Assembly: GCA_026874595.1 (NCBI GenBank)
Contig: CM049307.1
Span: 96,696,330 to 96,760,329 of the forward strand
From: Sipunculus nudus
Lineage: Eukaryota > Annelida > Sipuncula > Golfingiida > Sipunculidae
Length of the DNA stretch: 64,000 nt
Reading direction: 5' to 3'
Positions 58,901 to 64,000 of the stretch are shown piece by piece (the stretch's first letter is position 1; every line of letters starts with the position of its first letter). The notes below the pieces were generated by a model. That model was not told the DNA's origin, made no database searches, and worked only from the letters and a program-made list of their open reading frames with translations. Both the position numbers and the translations under genes were made by a program.

Positions 58901-61900
58901 GCTTAATGTTATAGGATGTGAATGCTTTAATCATTTTTGCAATAAAATCTGTCTTTTTTATTCTATTTTTATGTTTTAATGTTTAATGTAGGTTTCACTT
59001 GTTGTAAGTTGGTGTCTTTTTTTGTCAGCCTTTTGTCTGTCTCACTTGCCTTTGTAAAAATTGTAACTTTTTCACATAGAGAGTGCTAGCTTGGAATCCA
59101 GACAAGGAACCATCTCCTTCGAACTGTAATATTATGAATATTGACTATGACTATATATGACTGAATTATGATATTGTATTAGCCATGTGATGAAAAAAAA
59201 AATTGAATGCTTTCAGGTCTCTTCACTTGGTAATAAGGCTTCTGAGAAAACCATCTTAATTGATTTCAATTTTTATTAATGAAATTTTTCAGCATTAGCA
59301 CAGGATTCTTATATTTTACTTGGGACCAGAATATAAATCTTGAATTTTATAGGATAATTAACTTTTTAAATTTTTTTTAATTTCAGGAGGAAGTCGACCT
59401 AACAGTGCTAGAACTGGCAGGGAACTTTGGCTGACTTCTCTCCAAAATACTGGAGGTACGTCATCCCTGGCTTGCAGGTTTTGGTAAATACTTGGTTTCA
59501 AAGTCAGGAAAAAATTATTAAAAATGCAATCTTGTCTTGTGTGGTGTGAAACTATTGATGAAAACAATCTGCATTTTGTTGTTCTCATTTTGACCTGTGT
59601 TAGCATGAAATCTACAATACAGCTGATTTGACAAAAAAAACTTAATAAAAAAGGTTTAATAAAATGGAGTAATGATGCCAAACCAGTATAACCTGTTTGA
59701 ACTCAATAATGTTCCATCAATAATACTTATATGTAGGTCACACAAGTAGGCGTGACAAGGGTTACATTGGTAAGAGAACAACAGTAGAGTACTGGACTGA
59801 CACGCTACGCAAAACAGGGACAGGGATCAGTACGGAGAGTACAGGAATGGACACAATGACAGGACTACGCAAGTCCCAGGCCAAGTCCGCTCCATATGGG
59901 AGCACCTCACATTATCTACGTCAGCTCGTAGGAACGGAAAAACCAAAGAAAAACATGCAAGATCCAACAGGTAATTGATTAAGGGATAGTATCTAGGACA
60001 AGCCCAACTGATCCTATATAAAGGAAAACTGTCCTAATTTCCTAATTATGTCTCTCTTCCATTGGTGTTTGGAGATGGTAGGAGGGGGAGGGGCGACAGA
60101 TCTGTAGTGGTCTGTTATTGTCTGCATAATTTTGTGTACTGGATAGCTTTTAAAATACACTGTACCTTTTATGAAATTATGTAAAATGCTTTTGTCAGTT
60201 GAGTACCAATAGTTACCAAGATCTTCATGGTCATATTTGCACTAAGTTTAAGCAAGCAGTATATAATTATTCATATGCTCAGTTAGAGGTGTTTGCTTGT
60301 TTTTGTCAGGGGTATTGTCATTTGAAGATTAAATATGTCAGAAGTTGGTATGCTAATGTGATGCCATGTAATGCAGTATCATCAAACCTGATGATTGTAG
60401 AAGAAAAGTACATATTTTGAGTAACATATTTCTGTATTTTATTTTGTTTTCAGCGAGAGCTGCTCCAGGAAGACCAGCATATAAATCCCCAGAAGAATAT
60501 TACGATGAGATTCTGGCATTAAAGAAGGTAAATTAATTAGTTTCAGTATTAATCCATCTTGAATCCTGTGTTCTTTAGTAGATGCTGTGATGATGTGAGA
60601 GGAGAAGGATAATCTTGAAGGAATGTCTTTTATCCTAGAAACAAGTATAATAAACTTAAATAGAAAAAAATGATATTTGTGGACCATGATGAATATCTGA
60701 ACAGTAGAAGGTACAATTACAAATAATTAGTACATGTTAACTGTGTCCTTTAAATACAACTCATATTATTAGAGTTAGCATCATTAGATTGGAACAGTCA
60801 CTGCTGATCTGAACATTTTATACTTACACTTGAATATGTGTACTGATGGAGACGTAATAGGTTGTTTCATAAGTTATTCTTATTTACAGGAAATTGTTGC
60901 TTTAAAAAATGAAAACTCTACCATGAGGTCAAAGACAAGAAGATTAGAAGAAGATAACCTGAAAAAGGTAAAAGATTAATAACTCGTCATGCCAAATTAA
61001 ACTGCAGTGAAACCTGTGTAAAACCACCCATGGGACTGACAAAAAGTGTTCTTAATTCACAGGTGGTCTTTTGAGACTTGTCAGTTATAAATGATTAAAA
61101 AATGCTTTTGGTTCACTCAAGGTTGGTCTTAAGATAGCATCACTGGCAAAATCTTCTAAATTTTAAATCGTATTTAAGAAATTCACATTTATTATCATAT
61201 GAAATTTTTACATTTTGAAAATCAAATATTTTTAAATGGTACCCTCACAATTTTAAGCAACCAGTGACAGCAAACCACTTTGTAATGGGCTAACATCAAA
61301 CTACATCACCCAATCTAAAACCGTGTTTAGCTCAGAGCTGACTATTAGTCAGCTGAGCTAAAGGGATGGTCTTTTGTCTGTCTGCTGTCCGTACATCTTT
61401 CTGAACGTTGAGCTGTAAACTGTAACCGTTTGACCTAGAATCTTCTTACTTAATATCCAGGAAGGTCCATGAAAAATCTCCTTGGAAACCTGAAAATAGG
61501 TTTCTGTTACCCATATCAAATGAGCTATGGGGCTGGTATTTACCCCCCCCCCCCCCCAAAATAATTAAAAAATTTGATACAAAAGCCCTTATACCTGAAT
61601 AACTAATGCATTGATGGCCATGATGCATTCCATGCATATTGATCATGGAGTTTTTCATCAGCTGACTGGTGGCACCACCTTATTTTTTCGAATTTTTAGT
61701 TTTTTTTTCTCTATTTTACTTCAAATACAGTGGTCTAGCTGTTTATAGGGCACAGAAAGTAACTGTCAGACCTAGAGAATTTCTAACTGTACATTCAGCG
61801 AGTTCCTAGTCTTACCTCCTTGGAAACCTGAAATTAGGTCATGGTGACCTATATTTTGTGAATTATGGGCCAAAAACATGATTTTAAGCACCCCGTGAGT

Positions 61901-63390
61901 CAGATGGGGCACAAATTAAACCTTTTGGCCTAGATTCTTCTAGCTCCAGTATCTGAATAACTAATTCATTGATTGCCATGATACATTCCATGCATATTGA
62001 TCATGGAGTGTTTCATCATTTCCTGCAGACTGGTTGGGCCACCTGTATTTTTCCTATTTTTTTACGCATTTGTTTTCTCTATTTTTAGACCTTTAAATGA
62101 AGTGGTCTTGCAGTTAATAGGGCACAAACTGTAACCATTAGACCAAGAAATTTCTAACTTTACATTGGAAAACAGAAATTAGGTCATGGAGACCTATATT
62201 TTGTGAATTAGGAGAGAAGACATGATTTTTAAGCACTCAAAGAATCAGATGGGGCACAAATTGTATCCATTGGGCGTAGAATCCCCCATACATGACTTTC
62301 AGGGAGGTCCATAAAAAATCTCCTTGGAAACCTGAAATAATGTCACTGTGACCTATTTTCTGCAAGATGTGTGAAAAGAACATGATTTTAACACTCTTTT
62401 TGTCAGATGGGCACAAATTGTAGCAGCTGGATGTAGAATAAGGTCACTGTAACCTATATCTAAGATCTACGGTCAATTGGCAAAATGCATGGTTTTAAGC
62501 ACTCATTGTTCAAGGCTTCTTGAATTCAGCTGAGCATCATGGCTCATGGGCCACTTGTTTTGTTAAAAATGTTTTCCATTGGTTTAAAGGAAATGTTTCA
62601 TCATCTCAAATCTTTGGAGAAGATAAACTTTTGTTAATATTGAGTTGTATCAGCATGAGAAATATGTATAAAAAAATCTTAATCTCTTTTAATTTTCACA
62701 GGAGAGAGAAATAGAGCAGCTTTTAGACCCCAGTAAGGTATGTACCAACTTATTTTTCATTCGCTTGTGATGATAACTCCATGTAATTTTCACTGTAACT
62801 GGTGTCCATTTTTTTATGTTTTTCTTTTAATGATCAATCAGTGTTAATCAACCATTAATATAAGCACTTTTGAGAACAGTACTTTCTTATAACAGCCTTT
62901 CATAAAAATGGAATATCTTCTGTCATAGATATGTCATTTGAAAAACCAATTTTTGTGACCACAGAATGATGAAATGAGGAGGACTTTGGCTGACAGGAAA
63001 CCTGACACAGGCATGGTGAGTAATCACAGATCACAAAGTTCCTTCCTTATTTATTTAACAAATTAGAGTGAAGAAATCTCTTTAATTCAATCTTTGTTAC
63101 AACCATTTGCAATGTCTGTGACATTTTCATATGTAGATTATTTATATTGTCATTTAAAATGGCTAGAATTTTTTATTCCTGATTAAATATGTTGTATAAT
63201 TATAATACCTTTTTAATTAAATTAATTTTTAGAACTGTTGCTATTTTTTCAAAGTGTAAAGTAATAATTATTATATATATATATATATGAATGTAAATAA
63301 TAAACGTGATATTTTATAGGTGATTCACAGTCTGAAACAAAAGATCCTGAAACTGGAACATCAGATGAAAGACAAAGAGGCGGCTTATGC
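55882..63390 (+). CDS. IQCE: IQ motif-containing protein E (IQCE), N-terminal part, 3' end outside window
   Basis: Seen: ten coding exons (55882-55917, 56287-56326, 57236-57274, 59387-59455, 59737-59970, 60454-60527, 60890-60967, 62702-62737, 62965-63015, 63320-63390) with GT-AG borders and consistent phases, about 243 codons. A basic, Ser/Gly/Thr-rich N-terminus (KGPKSPRKSGG, RELWLTSLQNTGG) is followed by a coiled coil starting at YYDEILALKKEIVALKNE and containing RRLEEDNLKKEREIEQLLDP and LKQKILKLEHQMKDKE. Known of the family: human IQCE has the same blocks (YDEIIELKK, RRLEEEN, RQIEQLLDPS, LKQRILKLEQQ, recalled) and works with EFCAB7 at the base of the primary cilium to anchor the EVC-EVC2 complex in Hedgehog signalling. 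Inferred: orthology. The IQ motifs would lie downstream, beyond the window. The gene continues past 64000. Confidence 0.9.
56287..56326 (+). CDS. IQCE: IQCE exon VPPKKRNNQLILK
   Basis: Acceptor TTACAG, donor GTCAGT. The 40-nt length changes the phase from 0 to 1, which is what the next exon (57236) requires; without it that exon would hit a stop. The residues are basic and Pro-rich, as in this part of IQCE. Confidence 0.6.
57236..57274 (+). CDS. IQCE: IQCE exon HMRKGPKSPRKSG
   Basis: Acceptor TTTTCAG, donor GTAATG, phase 1 at both ends. The KxPKSPRK core aligns with the PTSPKSP...KPRK block of vertebrate IQCE (recalled). Confidence 0.75.
57275..59386. other. IQCE intron, no repeat recognised
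   Basis: AT-rich unique sequence of about 2.1 kb between two IQCE exons, without obvious mobile elements. Confidence 0.6.
59387..59455 (+). CDS. IQCE: IQCE exon with RELWLTSLQNTGG
   Basis: Acceptor ATTTCAG, donor GTACGT, phase 1 at both ends. It encodes GSRPNSARTGRELWLTSLQN, which matches the SLTPQKLWLGT block of vertebrate IQCE. Confidence 0.85.
59737..59970 (+). CDS. IQCE: IQCE largest exon in window (low-complexity basic region)
   Basis: Acceptor TATGTAG, donor GTAATT, 234 nt, phase 1 at both ends. It encodes a Thr/Ser/Gly/Lys-rich region with VEYWTDTLRKTGTG and a SAPYGSTSHYLRQL stretch. Likely disordered; codon composition is clearly coding (no stops, G+C above the introns). Confidence 0.88.
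60454..60527 (+). CDS. IQCE: IQCE exon, start of coiled coil
   Basis: Acceptor TTTTCAG, donor GTAAAT. It encodes RAAPGRPAYKSPEEYYDEIL and ALKK. This matches the PGTPVYREKEDMYDEIIELKK block of human IQCE (recalled). It moves from phase 1 to phase 0. Confidence 0.92.
60890..60967 (+). CDS. IQCE: IQCE exon, coiled coil
   Basis: 26 codons, acceptor TTTACAG, donor GTAAAA. It encodes EIVALKNENSTMRSKTRRLE followed by EDNLKK, a continuous heptad pattern. Phase 0 at both ends. The next intron hosts a full-length copy of the GCTCAGCTGACT repeat family. Confidence 0.93.
61005..61140. repeat. pogo-like MITE, partial copies here and elsewhere
   Basis: CAGTGAAACCTGTGTAAAAC and CACAGGTGGTCTTTTGAGAC match the family. 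Other fragments: 4912-4960 (CAGTTGAACCTGTCTGAAAG), 30737-30830 (CCGAACCTCTGTAATGTGGG) and 50180-50270 (a more distant relative). Confidence 0.5.
61325..62560 (-). mobile_element. GCTCAGCTGACT/GGAC family, full-length 1.24-kb copy in IQCE intron
   Basis: Reversed orientation. The hairpin end at 61325 (TTTAGCTCAGAGCTGACTAT then TAGTCAGCTGAGC) is followed by CTGTC-rich sequence. The other terminus near 62560 is TCAGCTGAGCATCATGGCTC then ATGGGCCACTTGTT. Several diverged internal sub-repeats with CCTTGGAAACCTGAAA are visible. Confidence 0.8.
62702..62737 (+). CDS. IQCE: IQCE exon EREIEQLLDPSK
   Basis: 12 codons, acceptor TTCACAG, donor GTATGT, phase 0. The motif is nearly the same in vertebrate IQCE (RQIEQLLDPS), making this tiny exon one of the best diagnostics. 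Confidence 0.93.
62965..63015 (+). CDS. IQCE: IQCE exon NDEMRRTLADRKPDTGM
   Basis: 17 codons, acceptor CCACAG, donor GTGAGT, phase 0. It matches FVRTLAEKRPDASW in human IQCE (recalled). Confidence 0.92.
63320..63390 (+). CDS. IQCE: IQCE exon VIHSLKQKILKLEHQ..., last in window
   Basis: Acceptor TTATAG, donor GTATGT. It encodes VIHSLKQKILKLEHQMKDKE then AAYA, ending in phase 2. It matches VINGLKQRILKLEQQCKEKD of human IQCE (recalled). The gene runs on beyond the right edge. Confidence 0.93.
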
Positions 63391-63834
63391 GTATGTTACC
63401 ATGGAAACCTGTAACTTTTCAAACTGAAAAAAAAAGTTTTTAATACACATGGGGACAGATTTCATTGTTCAAATATTTAATGTAATAATTTATGTTAATG
63501 GCAAGGGCAAGAGCAAAATTGATATAATGAAATGAATATTTTACCATATGCAGATCCTTGTGAAACTTCATGCAGGCTGGAAAAGATTATGAAAATCCAG
63601 GTTAACAGGGTTCATGGGACTGAGTGCTTTTGTTTAGTGCAGGACTTGAGAAATAATACTGCGATGCATTAGAATTATGTTTTGACAGTTTATTTAGCAA
63701 CCTCTTTGAAAAAAAATTTTCTCCATTACTCATATAACATACTTTTTCCACTTCTCATTTTTGCAAAATTCTTCTTCCTTTATCTTGCTTTCCTAATATT
63801 TACCTGTTTGCTCTCAGTAAATTTCAGTTTCTTT

Positions 63835-64000
63835 TTTTTAGCTCAGCTGACTATAAGTCATCTGAGCTATAGTCGTGGTCCATTGTCCGTCGTCCGTCCG
63901 TCTGTCCGTCCGTCCGTCCGTCCGTCCGTAGATGTGGCACGTTTTGAAACCGTAAGACCTAGGAATCCAAAATTCAGCATAATGTAAGATGTCCCCAAGA
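63835..64000 (-). mobile_element. GCTCAGCTGACT/GGAC family, copy cut by the right edge
   Basis: It begins TTTTTTAGCTCAGCTGACTA, then a GTCCGTCC tract and GGCACGTTTTGAAACCGTAA. This is the near-exact reverse complement of 22250-22384, so this copy belongs to the same subfamily. Confidence 0.85.

Overview
This is an animal (metazoan) nuclear genome window: AT-rich, with short exons bounded by GT-AG introns, long introns, and a large load of dispersed repeats, microsatellites and mobile elements. The repeat style (GGAC/GTCC-rich elements ending in GCTCAGCTGACT hairpins, GGTGGCGCCACC palindromes, a tyrosine-recombinase retrotransposon) and the protein sequences suggest a lophotrochozoan, most likely a mollusc. 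That taxonomic guess is inference only.

Two conserved protein-coding genes lie head to head. On the minus strand, ten exons between about 29.17 kb and 2.06 kb encode a sorting nexin-8 (SNX8) orthologue: an N-terminal EH-like segment, a PX domain and most of a BAR domain. The 3' end lies beyond position 1. On the plus strand, ten exons from 55.88 kb to 63.39 kb, plus a candidate first exon near 42.5 kb, encode the N-terminal part of IQCE (IQ motif-containing protein E), up to and into its first coiled coil. The rest lies beyond position 64000. All exon junctions reported for both genes are phase-compatible. As I recall, the same two genes lie close together and divergent in human (7p22), which would make this an ancient linkage.

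The space between them (about 29.2-42.3 kb) is almost entirely repeats. In order: a candidate DNA transposon of about 2.5 kb with a 5-bp target duplication that carries a 16-copy 45-bp minisatellite; a region of 50-bp-spaced hairpin repeats; a DIRS-like tyrosine-recombinase retrotransposon on the minus strand (gag-like, RT, RNase H, recombinase, each in the -1 frame relative to the last); and a 38-bp satellite of about 49 copies directly upstream of its gag-like ORF.

Introns and flanks hold a 2.16-kb TTAA-flanked element with terminal inverted repeats of about 200 bp, a pair of MITEs with CAGGGCTCGACATTAA-type ends and 5-bp duplications, several copies of the GCTCAGCTGACT/GGAC family, tRNA-derived SINE-like copies, pogo-like MITE fragments, and several tandem arrays. 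I found no tRNA, rRNA or CRISPR array. Most long open frames outside the listed genes are low-complexity or chance.
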